This document shows positions 33,481 through 45,812 of a stretch of DNA of 64,000 bases, piece after piece. Origin of the DNA: Kappaphycus alvarezii (lineage: Eukaryota > Rhodophyta > Florideophyceae > Gigartinales > Solieriaceae); NCBI GenBank assembly GCA_002205965.3, contig NADL03000620.1, forward strand, positions 992,001 through 1,056,000. The letters are read 5' to 3'. The notes beneath the pieces are model-generated. The model was not told where the DNA came from. It was given only the letters and a program-made list of their open reading frames with translations, and ran no database searches. The translations under genes and the position numbers were made by a program. Each line of letters begins with the position of its first letter. The stretch's first letter is position 1.

Positions 33481-35841
33481 GGAACCAAAGTAAAACAAAA
33501 TAACTAAAGTGAAACGAAAAAATAAATAATTTTATTTTCAACCTATTCAATTATGCTGCACTTGCAAAAAGGTTTACAGTGTTTCGGGATCGCCGTTAAC
33601 TCCACTAGTCTGCTTTTCTTACTTGAATCTTCGCGACGTTCCAGATTTACCGTTTTCGGGGAACGTAAGAAGTCAATTCACTATTCTATAGTGATATTGT
33701 ACCTGTTCGTCCCAATTCCACGTATTCTCAAGCCACGGGTAAGTCGGTAAATACTGAAAAATACGTTTTTTTATTTTTCTTGAACTGCACCGAGTGACCG
33801 ATAAGGGTGATGATTCGATCGTAGTGCCACGTAGCCCACCTGTCCCGAGCGAATCCAGAACGAGCTTGGAATCCTTGTAGTCAAATTGGCACTCATACTG
33901 TACTGCCACCGGGAGAGCTGATTTTGGTGATCTTTTTTCGATCTGATTCACTGCCAACCAGCAGGCACTGTACTGTACAGTAAGGGCAATTTGCGCTTGC
34001 CTCCTACTATTATTCCGGGTACTGTATAACCACCCGAGAGGGCTTAGGGCTTGCGATCTGGACCACTCTGCCCCCAAATTGGACCTGATATTTTCGCATT
34101 TAAATTGCACCTATTGGGCCAAGTGTCGAATTTACTTATTTCTAACTTGGATCTCACTTACCCCTTCTATTGTTTGTTTGTGATATTTACTCACACTTGG
34201 CGCCCCGGACTCCGGCGTCTATATACAAATAGGAACTTCAAGGTTGTTGTTGGTGACAAAATCCTTATCTCCAAAGGAGATATTCAGCACTGCTGACCCA
34301 CTACTACATATTCTTTGTCCACTATTACACCCCTGGTGTACACGATTCTTTGGAATCGATCCTTATCAAGGTTCTAGCATTCCACGGAACACGGCCCGGC
34401 CTTAAAACCCGGAGGATAAGTATACCGTCCAGCCGTCCAAGGAATCTCCCCCGCTCTTCCAACCCCATTTCTCCTCGCCGTCGGCGACCTGTGCTACTGC
34501 ATCACAGGATTCTTAAAGAGAAAGAGGGACAGCGAACACCCTGTTGGTCTTGGTGTGTGTGTGTTGGTTTTCTCATTGTCTGAAGGTGTTCCGTTCCTAG
34601 ACGAGAAGAACTGCACACCGCGTATTGCACTGCAATCCCGATGAAATTTGTGTAAGCTTTCAACATCTGTATAAATCTCCCCAACACCGACTGTAAGCAT
34701 CGCAAATACGGTATTTTTTCTAGTCTCGCCAAGCATCCCCGTTTTCCGACCAATCCGAACCCCCCTCGTGGCAAACGAAAAACGCCGTTCCAGATTAATT
34801 CGATCCCCTTATCTTCGGCAAGTGAAGTAAAAACAGGTGTCCCTACAATTTTAGGTTTAAATTTAGGTAGTAAACGTGTGAATATAGGTTCAGGCGGGGT
34901 TCAGATTTCAGATCTTCCACATATGCCACGTCGTCAAATTTCATTAATTGATCTTATTGGTCGTATGAAGGCTGACAGTGCTTAAAGACCTACATCTAAG
35001 GCTCCGCTATGTCTACAATGCAAAGCAGGCAGTCAATTGTCTGATCGCGCCGGGGTACTAATGTTACTTCTACACGTGTGGTTTTAAAGAAAAGGTTATA
35101 TTAGATTTGATAGTTTACTTGCAAAAAATCTAAAACCTACTTCGACCATTTCACAAAACCGCGGGCACAAAAAGCGCTTTCAGAATAAGAAAAATACGTC
35201 CTACCGGTAGGAGTGCAAACTCAGCTTCAGGAGCTATCCATATTTACAGCGCCACAAGGCTGGAAAGAATCATTTTAATTGTCACAAATTAGATATAGCT
35301 AAATGCAATCTGGAAAGTCGAGCTTGTTCTGAAGAGATTGAAATCTGAATTATCAAATTTATTTGTGATTCTTGCTTGAAATTTTGAAAACCAGAAATTT
35401 GAAAAAAATGAAATTAATTGAAAAATTAAAAAAAAATTTCAGTGCGATCAAAAGAGAAAAAGAGCGAAGAAGCGTTAGGCCAGTCTACAAAAAGGCGTAC
35501 ACTGGTACAAAAAGGAAAACACAAGGCGACAACTTTTGAAGCTTTTAACCACCATTAATTTGGACTTGCAAAATTTTACACCCCTGATGTTGGATTAAGG
35601 TCCAGAAAAACAGACTTCTGATGTACATGCTTGCAACTCGGTCACTGCCTGGCTTGCGCTAAAAGTAGTCCTGTGGCCTAGATAAGGGCACCTTCCTGTG
35701 GATCTGAACAGACTTTCAGGAACGTTGAGGCCAAAATGACATTTTGCCAGAGATACGTCGTTTGAGTCTGGCGAATGTGTCTTGAGGGACAAATCTGGCC
35801 TTGCGTGCACTAAATGGGCATTAAAAACACATAAACTGTCT
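33481..35841. other. No supportable gene; diffuse TE-like coding traces
   Basis: Frames are short. The stretch 34880-35360 shows diffuse protein-like readings on the plus strand (for example ISDLPHMPRRQISLIDLIG, broken by stops), possibly a decayed gag. A small pentamer palindrome (TACTGTACAGTA) lies at 33969-33980. Confidence 0.4.
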
Positions 35842-36507
35842 TTACAAGGCCATTAGTCTAGTTCGATGTCCCTTTCTTACCCGGAGCCATTCGAGTTCTG
35901 CTTGGATCAGGTTCCGACGGAGTCCTCCCTCTTGAACGCGCCGCCTGGTTGATATCAGAGATGCTGTACTTAACCTCTTCCTTAATCTATCGCCTTCTTC
36001 TTCAGCGATATTTTCTTCACCTTGATCCTCGCCGACACTGCTCTGGATGTTAGCAGTGCTCCTCTCCGCAGTAGCGCTTCCAGCAGTTGTAGACTCAGTA
36101 GTGCCGGTAGCAGTGCTTTCTGTACTGCTAATTGGGGTTCCGGCGACTCCTCCCCCTTCCATCTAGCATACTCTCCCACAACTTCCGCAAAAATTCTTCT
36201 TGATTCTCTCCATGGCAATGAAACCGCAAGGCGAGCATAATAAGAAACAAAGAATCAGAGACCGTATCTGCAAAATGGACCTCCCTGCTAAGCTTTTCGG
36301 TTTTTTTGAAGACTTCACCCTATTATCAGACACTGGTGTTCCGAAAAGATCGTCATCAATTTCAACTAAGTGCAGTATGAAGAATATTTTGCATGTTTCG
36401 CGGAAAGCGATTACTTCAAACTCTGTAAAGTTTCGGCTGTAATTATGCTGTGAAGTCAATGGGGAATGTCCATAGTCCACTCTATGAGTGACAGCAAATG
36501 CTTGCAT
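35842..36507 (-). pseudogene. Hypothetical gene with one in-frame TAG
   Basis: A minus frame of 222 codons is split by a single TAG at 36163-36165. The first half has mixed composition (LVEIDDDLFGTPVSDNRVKS and a hydrophobic LILCFLLCSPCGF). The second half is Ser/Thr/Gly-rich, then acidic and basic (EDQGEENIAEEEGDRLRKRL). No domain is recognised. The second frame looks like the low-complexity tail of a transposon DNA-binding or gag protein. An overlapping frame at 35982-36218 competes with it. Confidence 0.3.
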
Positions 36508-38023
36508 GTGGTTTCAAATCCATCTTACGCGCTCAAGCGATGGTGGAATGCACACAGCAGCTCACTGAAAAGAGATAGCATTTGCAAAACTCAAGCCACT
36601 CCTATGAGAAATTAGCAGTACAGATACGTATAGGTACATGTCTGAGAGAGAAATGAGGTCATAACTACTTTTCTCAAGTCTTGCAAATTTGTTCAGCCCT
36701 TAAGAAAACTGTCGTAGTAAACCGCTCATAAAAAGTATCATAAATTAGTACTTAGTCTGTGGTAAAACTCGGACGGTCGCTTTTAGCTTCATGAAGGTAA
36801 CCGACAACATGCAAAGTAACGAGCTTGATTTGCAATTATACTTTCGAACAGATCTTTTTCCTGCTCGTTAACCTGTACCAGCAGGCCGACCCCGCGATCA
36901 TTGGCGAAGAAACCCCCGCTGAACGTCAGTGTTTTCTTGTTCAGACAAAATAAAGGCCCCCGATTGCACTCCTTGGCTTGCACCAGCCACTGGCTGGGTG
37001 ATCGGAGATGGTTGTGCAGCACTGCAGGGTATCAATAAGCGGTTCGACATGAATGAAATGAACCGAAGAGATAGGACAATGGCTGCAAAGAAAAGTATGT
37101 CGCGAAAGATCACCGTCTTGCTCGGTTTGTCCAATTTTGAATATTGAAAGCCTGAAACGCAGGTATTGGGATCACCAGTTTGGATTTAGCGTGAGTAAAG
37201 CATTGTAGAATCCGAGAGCAGATTGGATAGGACGCAAAACTTCCCCCTTTAATGGTCAGGAAGTCTACTTTAGTGAACGTAAGGGCAAAACAGAAACAGG
37301 AATATTTCTCTGCTAGAACATCTCCACCGGTCTCTAACCAAAGGAGCAAAACACCTTTTTGGTCATTAGGTCAAAAATTGTATTTCCCACCGCCAGGAAT
37401 CTAAAGATCAAATTACATAATATTTTGAAACGGAGGTAAAACCAAGTGGCATATTTCCAAGATTCGCCACCAAATTTTACCCCCGCGCTATCCACGTGTG
37501 TCGTCATCATTGGTGCAGCATCGACTCGTTCAACAGAATTGGCGGGAAAAGTACAAAGTAGTCATTATTGATGAGGGCGATCAGACGAACTAGAGAAACG
37601 CACTCTTCCAAAGTACAACTACAGTGACACAACACCGTTCCCATCATATGTAAAAGCTCCCAATCTCCATGGCTTCTAAGGTGCGGGGATCCAACTACTT
37701 ACAAGCTGAGGATGCTGCACTTGCGCGAGCTTGGATTCGAGTATCTGAAGACCCAATTTTCGCTTCTGAACAGAAAGGGGATAGCTATTTGTGACGAATA
37801 TGCCCAGTAGTATCCCGCTAGTAGCCCTCAAACGGCATGAGCACCGTAGAGAGGCACCAGTGCAACGTAAGCACTGTAAGGAGACATCAGCGCAACCAAT
37901 GTACTGTAATCTGGCACCGACGCAACGCAATACCACAGACCAATCAGACGAAGCCATTATGGATACCTGGCATACTCCTAGATACTTTCCAGACAAGAAC
38001 AATCAGCAAGTGCTTTGTGCTGT
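36508..38023. other. No supportable gene
   Basis: Only short frames without motifs on either strand. Confidence 0.45.
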
Positions 38024-38290
38024 CTCGCCAAGTGGATCAATGGAACTCTGCCATGATGGGCAATATTGTCAGTCTCACCGCAATATACTAGGTGAACTCT
38101 CAAAACCTTGTAGTATTACGCCCCTAGGCCTGTTCTTCTAGAATACCTTTGAATTTGGTATTGTTTGCTTACCATTCATTGTCACTCTCGTTGAATGCTT
38201 CTCTATAGAAACCATAGTCAGAAGCTCCGGTCTGTTCACCGGAAGCTTCAACCATCAGTTCAACCATGGATTACCTCTTGTGCGCCCAAA
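38024..38290 (+). repeat. Dispersed repeat, copy A (partner at 53.6 kb)
   Basis: Homologous to 53601-53864: CTCGCCAAGTGG, CATGATG, TTCTAGAATACCTTTG versus TTCTGGAATACCTTTGCA, ACTCTCGTTGA versus GCTCTCGTTGA, ACCATCAGTT, GATTACCTTT/CTT and GCGCCCAA occur in the same order and spacing. It probably is part of an LTR or a non-autonomous element. Confidence 0.8.
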
Positions 38291-38521
38291 CCCCCACACT
38301 ATTACTTCAATTTCAAAATATGGACCCAGCACAAGACTTTAAAGCCAGGAGCTTCTCCATTGCGAACTTTACTACTCGTATCAAGTAGATTTTGAAAGCA
38401 TGCATCAAATTCTCGGCCGTTCACAGTACTGTCGTTTTATCTAGGCCAACCGGGGTAAAACATGAAGGCATGATACGCGTTACAACGGCGCTCTACAATG
38501 GAGGGAAAATAAAGAATCCCA

Positions 38522-39155
38522 ATGATTAAATTGGAAAAACATTCAAGTTCTTCCCGGCTTGGGAGATTCTCCGTTCCCACCACAAGTTTCAGGCTTCCGG
38601 TACGGAAGAACCGGGTAACAATGCAACTTCGATTGCTAGTACTGTTCATGATGAGGGTGATCCTGTGCATGGAATTGCAGCAGACAATCCAACAAAAAAT
38701 AAGGGCTCATCTTCCGGTGGGAATAGCCATACAAAACCGCCTACATGGCATTACGCAGGACGTACACAAGGCAGAAGTGCAGCTAAATATGAGGCGGAAC
38801 GTAGAAGAAACTAAGCCTTGCTGAAGAAGCACTTCAAGCGCAGATAGAATGAACAGAGATCTTGGCAAAGCACCATGAAATTCTGCCTTTTTCGCAAGGC
38901 CCGGGTGGCGTCCATTCTGCTGCAACCCAAGAATGCTCTAAATTAATGCAAGAAGAGGCATTGGAAGCTGCTCGAGAGAAGGCTGCTGCACGTGCTGCAC
39001 GAAAGAGTTTTCAATCTGCATCTGGAAGCCCGGCTATTAACAATGCCCCCACAGGGAAGATCCCTATAAACAACAGAAATGAGGCACCACATGGGTTGCC
39101 GCAAGGCTTTGAAGAGAACGTGGGAACAGTAGCACTAGTTCTAGAGGGTGACTAG
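38522..39155 (+). pseudogene. Possible accessory ORF of the neighbouring transposon
   Basis: A 98-codon frame at 38862-39155 encodes a charged helical segment (KLMQEEALEAAREKAAARAA) and a Gly/Asn/Pro-rich end. Upstream readings (38522-38815) include a basic Tyr/Gly/Arg stretch in another frame (KPPTWHYAGRTQGRSAAKYE). It converges on the Plant_tran transposase remnant with 27 bp between the ends, the same arrangement as in the intact Harbinger at 9.2-11.8 kb. It is therefore probably the partner gene of that element, badly broken. Confidence 0.4.
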
Positions 39156-39182
39156 AGAGCTCTAGATTTTTATGTAAAAACA

Positions 39183-40522
39183 CTATAGATTCCCGTCTTG
39201 TTCCCATATATGCTCAATAACCAAACGTTTTGTCTTGTAGTATTCATCCCTGTTCTGCAAAAACTCCCTCGCTTCACAAATCGCTGCAAGACTTACACTT
39301 GGTGGAACTACAGTACCTTGTATGCGACGAAGAGTTACCCACATAGGCGATGATCCCTCTCTGATGCGGATAAAGTCAACATCAGCGTAGTTTTGACCTT
39401 CATCCGGTAACCAGCCTCTTTTCTCCACCATCATATTATGCAGAATGATACAATCCCGTATAATCCGCTTTATTACTGCCTTGCTCCAGAATCGTGCTGG
39501 CCTCTTCAGAATGTTCCATTTACTCTGAAGCAAACCGAACGCTCTTTCGACATCTTTACGCGCACTCTCTTGTTTCGTCGCCATATATTTCTCCTTTTTC
39601 GATCTCGGGTAGGATATAGTCTGCAGGAAAACAGGCCATTTCAGATATATGCCTTCCGCAAGCCAATACGGTTTGTTTCGAAGTTCGCCAGCTATACGAT
39701 ATTCCAGCGGAGGAGGATAGTGTCCGCTTGCAATTTGCGCGATTAGTGGAGACGCCTCAACCACTTTGATGTAGTTGGCAGAGCCGTGAAATCTAAAGAA
39801 AGCGTGCGAAATCCAAAGTGAATAATCCGAGGTAGCCTCTAGAGTAATTACAGGAACTACTTCCATGATACTGTGATACTGTCCATGAAGAGCGGTGGGA
39901 CAATTTTTGCATTCCTATTTGCAGAAATAGATGCTCCCAGCATGCTGAGGAATCCATGAGCTTCAGAAAGACGTATTATTCTCCTCATATCGTCATCTGT
40001 AGGTTGACGTAGATAGATATGAGCGAATCAATTAGCAATTGCTGCGATAGTATGCTTTAAACACTGAAGAGCCATTGATTCTCCTATGCCCAAACTTTCA
40101 TCTGCATAGTCCGCGGCAACCCCATACGCCAGAATCCTAAATGCTCAAGTAACCTTCTGTAGAGAAGATAAGCCTATTTTGCCAGTACAGTCTTTCTTCT
40201 GCACAAAATAGCTGTCATAGTTGGTAATCGTCGTCAACACCCTATTAAAAACATATCGTGAGACACGAAACCTGCGTCTAAACATCTCCTCACTGTATAC
40301 GGGATCGTGGGAGAAATATTGTTCGTACAGGCGTTGATAAGCTGTTGATGCTTGTCGATAGATATTTGCTCTCTTCCCATGGACGGAACCGCCCCATTGT
40401 TGAACATTTTCTTCTTCGCTACTGCTTTCCAATGTATCCTCTACAATTGACATGATTCGATCTTCAATAGCCTCCTCACACCACGCGTTTTCCTTTCCAC
40501 TTGGGATATGATATCCTTCCAT
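39183..40522 (-). pseudogene. Plant_tran/Harbinger transposase remnant
   Basis: The N-terminal frame (40522-40145) has the family pattern: YFSHDPVYSEEMFRRRFRVS, YVFNRVL, the FVQKKDCTGKIGLSSLQKVT motif. After a stop it continues in another frame (AFRILAYGVAADYADESLGI, YLRQPTDDDMRRI, GFLSMLG). The first catalytic Asp is not visible: the expected GSID reads ASIS near 39940. The C-terminal frame (39866-39183) has VITLEATSDYSLWISHAFF, HGSANYIKVVEASPL, then KQESARKDVERAFGLLQSKW with the conserved Glu, and IIRDCIILHNMMVE. At least two stops and a frameshift make it inactive. It belongs to a different Harbinger branch from the intact nuclease at 10.5-11.6 kb. Confidence 0.85.
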
Positions 40523-41250
40523 ATAGATGCGTGTTCTGCTCTACCCTCGTACTCCTGACAAAAATGGAGAGGAAGTACGAAGATGAGCGCCACCGGTGGG
40601 AATTCAAGCAAACAAGTATCAAATTATCAAATGGTCAAAACATAAAATTTCACTCAGCCTATGACGGTGCAGCGTGTGGCACACAAATTTTCCACCTCGG
40701 TGATTTGATACCCCTTCCGGTGTAGATACTCTATAATCCACAAAAGAGGACCTAAAAGATTTAGGGATATTTACATGGTTTTCCGTCAAAGTACTAGACA
40801 GAACACAAAATTGCAACAGTCTCTTGCGGACTGCGTCGAAGTTTATGTTGGGGATATTTACCTCTATGGTGATGATTTAAGGGCTCCATTGCTTCAAGAT
40901 TTCTCTATACCCATGCTTTTCTCGGGAAAGATTCTAAGTAATCCATCGATTATTCCCAATTTGATCATATTTCTCGCGGAACGAAAACTTCCAGTTGTCT
41001 GTGAATCTGATGTGCTTTTAATACCCTTTTTGTCAACCATTTTCTGCAATGCTGACCTCAGCAAAGCATTAAAACAAATTGGTGCACATGTAAACTCTCT
41101 TGCGTCACCAATTTGATCACTGAATCGACTCGCCCCAAACCTCCTACCATCTACTCCATTATACAGCCAACCCTCCACAAATTCTGATGGCGAGGGCTAA
41201 CACTACAGATACATTCGCTTCAAGGAAGACAATAATAAATTTTCTGGTAG
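40523..41250. other. No supportable gene
   Basis: A 113-codon plus frame at 40775-41116 and a 94-codon minus frame opposite it show no motif. It might include the end of the Plant_tran element, but I could not find matching terminal repeats. Confidence 0.4.
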
Positions 41251-41939
41251 CCTAGCTGAATGTTAGAATGAGTTATTGGCTGAATACAAGTATCCTGCAC
41301 GGATTATACGCTCAATGATGACGAACAAAAGTTAAAATGTCTCTTTCATCTCCATACTGGAGCCGCCAAAAGATTTTTTATAACGAATGTGGAATATGTG
41401 TATGAGCATTTTTCCCAAGCTCTAAAAGCGCTGGAAAGTGAATATAACTCAGTCTCAAGGCAAAATATAATTACCGCATATCTTCGAAACATTCATGTAA
41501 GCCAATATATTTCCGCTAGGTGTACTGTAAATGATGCCATCGAGAAAGTCCAGGAGTAAATATCTAATCCCATTCCCGGGCACCACCTCATTGCCGTTCA
41601 GAAAGGCAGAGAACTGAATATCTTCAGTTCGCCTCTATTAGATTCTCCTAGGCTCGTGACAGTTGCAGAAGAGCAGATTTTCGTGACTTAATATTGTCAG
41701 TAATTTTATAGCCAGCTCATTTCTGCCGCTCAATTAGAGAAAGAAGAGAAGGATGGTCGAATGAGGGATCAGAAGAATTAACTTATGACATATGTATCAG
41801 AGTGAGAGTCTACAACCCTTAGCCGCATTGCCCATACATTGTACACTGGACAACCCCAATACGCCCTGAACTGCGTTCTACCAAAGTCAATCGTCCAGAT
41901 GTTCACTCATATAGCAACGAAGCTTACAGCATGAGAAAA

Positions 41940-42010
41940 ACAAAGCCATGATGATAGGTTTTGTTGCGGTTGTAGTAAAAAGGGTCAGGTTCTTTCTCAA
42001 TGTCACCAGG
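41940..42010 (+). pseudogene. copia gag zinc-knuckle remnant
   Basis: Reads DDRFCCGCSKKGQVLSQC: a C-x2-C-x4-x-x4-C zinc knuckle in which the expected His is Gln. It marks the C-terminal part of gag in relic 2. Confidence 0.55.
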
Positions 42011-44189
42011 CAATGGCTGAGAATGCTGCTTGGAAGCTGGAATACTATTAGAGAAGCTCATTTAAATATCTGAACAAGGCCCCAAACCGTGTAATTTCTG
42101 AGCTCTGTCCGGAACTGGGTCAAGATGATTAGTGAGTTGATGAATAAATACCGCTTGCCGAGGACTTCTTCGAAGAAGCCAGCAGTGATCATGATATTGA
42201 AGACCCTGAAAATGGATTAATGGATTAAAATGACTCTAAATATGTTCCCAAACAGCTATTTTCACAAACTACAGTTAATGAACAACCCTCTTTGGATGAC
42301 GAGGATTTTTAACAGGGGTTCTCAAAGAAGCCGAAGTGCTCCTAACCAAATCCAAACCGTGAAGGAACGTGACAAGCCTCCCATCTTTAACGTGAAACCC
42401 GTCTCTTTTCCACGAAAGAAGAGAAAATGGAGAATAAAAAAGAAAAGAGCCAAGACATACCGACTGCAAACAGCAGCAGACTCCAACTGTGAGAAAATAT
42501 TTGAAATGTGCCGTGAAACCGGTGCTAAAAATCAGTGATTGGAAAATAAAAGCGAAGACATATTTGAACTAGCTGGGATTGTAATAAACATAATAGATTC
42601 CCAACTGCTAACGAATGTGGTAATGTAATCTTTCCAAGTAATGAAAAGATTTGAACTCGTATTCTAATGCCTAATCGTGCCTTTATCTCGCCACTTTTCT
42701 ATATAATCAATGCCAATATTTCATTTTTGATTGGCCAGAAGCATGGGATGGAATTTGACTTGTTACCGACACGTTTGACAACCTATTTGTATCCAAAAGA
42801 CATAGATGGAATATGTAAACAGAAATCAAGCCTGTTCATGTTTACGTCGTATCGGATTTTTCTGAGATACTGTTCACAAAGTATCAATTAAGGCGCCTCC
42901 ATTCAAAATTTTTATCTTTCTTGCTCAAAGCTATACATTTTGATTTGCAGAGCCAGAACAGAGGACGCAAAGCCTGCGATACGAGATTTGGTTACGGAAT
43001 TATCTGAACAATGCCATAAATTTCAGCACTTTGAACGTAAAACCAGATCATTCCAAGTAATACGTCCAATGGAATCATATTTAATTAATATTTAGCTCTT
43101 TATATCATATTTATTGACAAAATTCCTGTACTTCATATCGTGGATGCACAAAACCACTTCTGTAGTGCTGCGTTCTTACAAAGTCAAAGTACGGAATCTA
43201 TATGGAAGTCTTTTCTTGAGTGCTGAATACTATTTACACTAGATTTTCTGACAGAATGAAAGTAGAATAAGGCAGCTAATTACTTTCCAAAGAGAGCCAA
43301 TATTTGATAAAATCGAAAGGAATCAAACTCAGCCTATCTTGACTTGAAAGCTATAATTATATTGATTCCAGCGAGCTTTAATATGTTCCATTACGACGTA
43401 TTTATCATAATGTTTGCTATTTAGAGCCTGAGGTTGAAGTATAACTTGTTCTACTACTCGCCTTTAAGGCTATGAACTATACCAAGAAACCAGAAAGACG
43501 GGTTTTATCGTTACTTGTATTTGGAAAGACGTTTAATGCATTCAGAATCTACTGGGGACTGCGCACGCCCTAACTATACGGCTAGGATCTAACCGGACGT
43601 ATCTCGGATGTATTCGGAGTTTTTCAGAGAACTTATTCCTTGAATTGAAAACAAACGAATAAAATATAATGAATGAGAGCTACAAAATTTGCAAGGGCTG
43701 AGATGGAATCTCTCCTTTCAGAAATAAGACTTGGAAGCGCTCTGAATTCGCAGCCTCCGAATGCCGCTCACCATGGACTCAGCACTGGAAGTTAAATTCT
43801 AGTCTATCGTGAAAAGTCCAATCGTACGTCGACTTTACACTACAAAATCACGTAATATAATGACAAAAACGTCTTTCTGACAGAGATAGTGAGAAAATGG
43901 AGCTCTCAAGCTCTCAAGTAAAGCAGTATCTCGATGAGACAGTTGAAAAATTGTCGGAACTTTGCATGTATCAATTAAAAGGGTATAATTTAAACATTTT
44001 CAACTCATTGAAGTGGATTAGTTGAAGTCCATTTCAATGAAGTTTTACATCTACGGGATCCCACATCAAGTCCTACTGAGTTTCTGAAAGCGAAACAGAA
44101 ATAAACAGAGGGCTCGTTCAGAGAATTACATGGAAAATAGTCGCTAGAGACGACATACCAAAGAATGCTAACAAACTCCCGGAAGATTC

Positions 44190-44840
44190 GTCCTGTTAAT
44201 CAAGAATAGTAATAATGACAAAGAGATATACAAATCACGGTTTGTAGTACAAGGTCATAGGGACAACGAAAAGAAATATCTCTTACCTGACAATACAACC
44301 ATACGAAAGCGTTCCAGTCGCTTGGTACTTTCAATTACTGAAATAATTGATTTCAGAATTTGGTCTCAATATTTTAAACAGTGGTACTTTCATTCAGCCC
44401 AAAGTCTGACGCGCAAAGTTTACCTTAGGCCAACCAAAGACTTTGGACTACCTGGGAACCATTCACTTGTGTTACCGAAAACTCTTTACGGATTATCCGA
44501 TTCTGGGAATATTTTAATCGCATTATGAATTCAAACTTGAAGAAAAATCTCGGTATGACGCCAACCGATGGAGATCTCGCGCCCCTGGCAAAAAATGCAA
44601 ACAAAGAACTTCAGGGATTAGTTGGAACATACTTGGACGATTCTCTGCTTGGTGGAAATAATGAGTTCATTATGTTTTACTAAAAGACTCTTTATTAATT
44701 TGAATCGAGAGAGAGGGAGTTAGATGACACTTTATTTGCAGGTTTCAGAGTAAAGTGAACTGATTATGGATTTGAGTTGAAATCAGGAGCAATATGTCAA
44801 GACTTTTCGCGTTCAGATCTGTAAGGCATATATTGGCTTG
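44190..44840 (+). pseudogene. copia reverse transcriptase remnant (relic 2)
   Basis: The readings include KSRFVVQGHRDNEKKYLLPD near 44235-44295, SSRLVLSITEIIDFRIWS near 44313-44367, VYLRPTKDFGLPG near 44425-44455, the LPKTLYGLSDSGN motif near 44470-44510, and the catalytic GTYLDDSLLGG near 44625-44655 followed by LFAGFRVK. The motif-A Asp region is disrupted. Frame changes and stops separate these pieces. Confidence 0.85.
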
Positions 44841-45039
44841 GTTAATATATAAAAAGCATCAAATATGCTGTGCCGTAAATATGGCCGCGCAAGTGGCTGA
44901 AACCATATTTTGAGTGGAAACAGTAAAGCAGTCGAACAAAGTTGTTAAGCATGTGCAGAACAACGCTAGTTCCTCATTTAAATATTAAAAGATGGAAGAA
45001 ACTACAAAAGGTTAAAATGATATTTTGATTCGTGATTTG

Positions 45040-45441
45040 CAACAAGCTATGGCAATATCTCTCAACTTGGATACCTTGTTTTGTTCAAGGAAAAGGCCGG
45101 GACTTGTAATGTGCTGATTTATTATGGCCACCAAAGCGACAGAGTAACTAGGTATGTACTAGGAGGTGAAGTTTATGGGTTCGCTGATGCCTGCGATGTT
45201 GGCTACATGATCAAGAATGTCCTTTCTTGGAACCACAATTCCACTTTCAATTTTCACGGACTCCATGATTCTATTTGAGGTCATCACCAAGTATACCTAC
45301 ACCTTGGAAGAAAGCCTAATGATTGAGATTAGTTCTGTCAGAGATAGATATGTGAAGGAGGAAATATCCAATTTTGAAATTTTACAAACTACGAAAAACC
45401 CGCGAATTTCTTCACGAAGCCCGCAAAGTGTGCGTCACTAA
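45040..45441 (+). pseudogene. copia RNase H remnant (relic 2)
   Basis: Begins LGYLVLFKEKAGTCNVLIYY, continues DRVTRYVLGGEVYGFADACD (the conserved Glu-Val-Tyr-Ala-Phe-Ala-Asp core), then after one frameshift PLSIFTDSMILFEVITKYTY with the third acidic residue and EISNFEILQTTKNP. The fragment is almost complete but split into two frames. Confidence 0.85.
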
Positions 45442-45749
45442 ATTACATCCTCACAACAAGTAAGAAGTTTCCACCTGTTCACCAATTGGTAATTAGTGAC
45501 GAAGGATGGAGAAAACAGTAAATAAGAGCAAAGAAAAGGAACGCCGAAACTTCTCAAGATACATAAACTGTACTTATGTACTGTTTGCAGTCTTGTAGTG
45601 TATGTATTTTGCCCGTACTAGTATTGATATCCTACGTAGTCTATAATTCTCAATATTACCGTACTTTTAACAATTCATGTTAGGTGCGCTGTAGTTTCAT
45701 GGCCAATAGAACTACCACATTACAATCCACAAGGGATTTTAGCTAGTAG

Positions 45750-45812
45750 TCAGTAGATGTGCTGGAGATAGTCGACATTATATGCATCCTATAAAAGGCC
45801 TCAACGCATTGG
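45750..45812 (+). repeat. LTR-like segment with TATAAAAGGCCT (copy 2)
   Basis: Matches 33419-33480 around GTAGATGTGCT and CTATAAAAGGCCT. Its place about 300 bp after the RNase H of relic 2 fits the U3/R part of that element's 3' LTR, and makes 33.4 kb a probable solo or truncated LTR of the same family. Confidence 0.65.

Larger units (their letters stand above)
41250..45812 (+). mobile_element. Ty1/copia retrotransposon relic 2
   Basis: Plus-strand order: gag with a decayed zinc knuckle (about 41960-42000), weak protease/integrase traces, reverse transcriptase (44190-44840), RNase H (45040-45440), then an LTR-like segment with a TATA box (45750-45812). Every domain is broken by stops and frame changes. 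The element belongs to the copia branch with RFVVQGHRD at the RT start and a GTYLDDSLLGG catalytic box. Confidence 0.8.
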
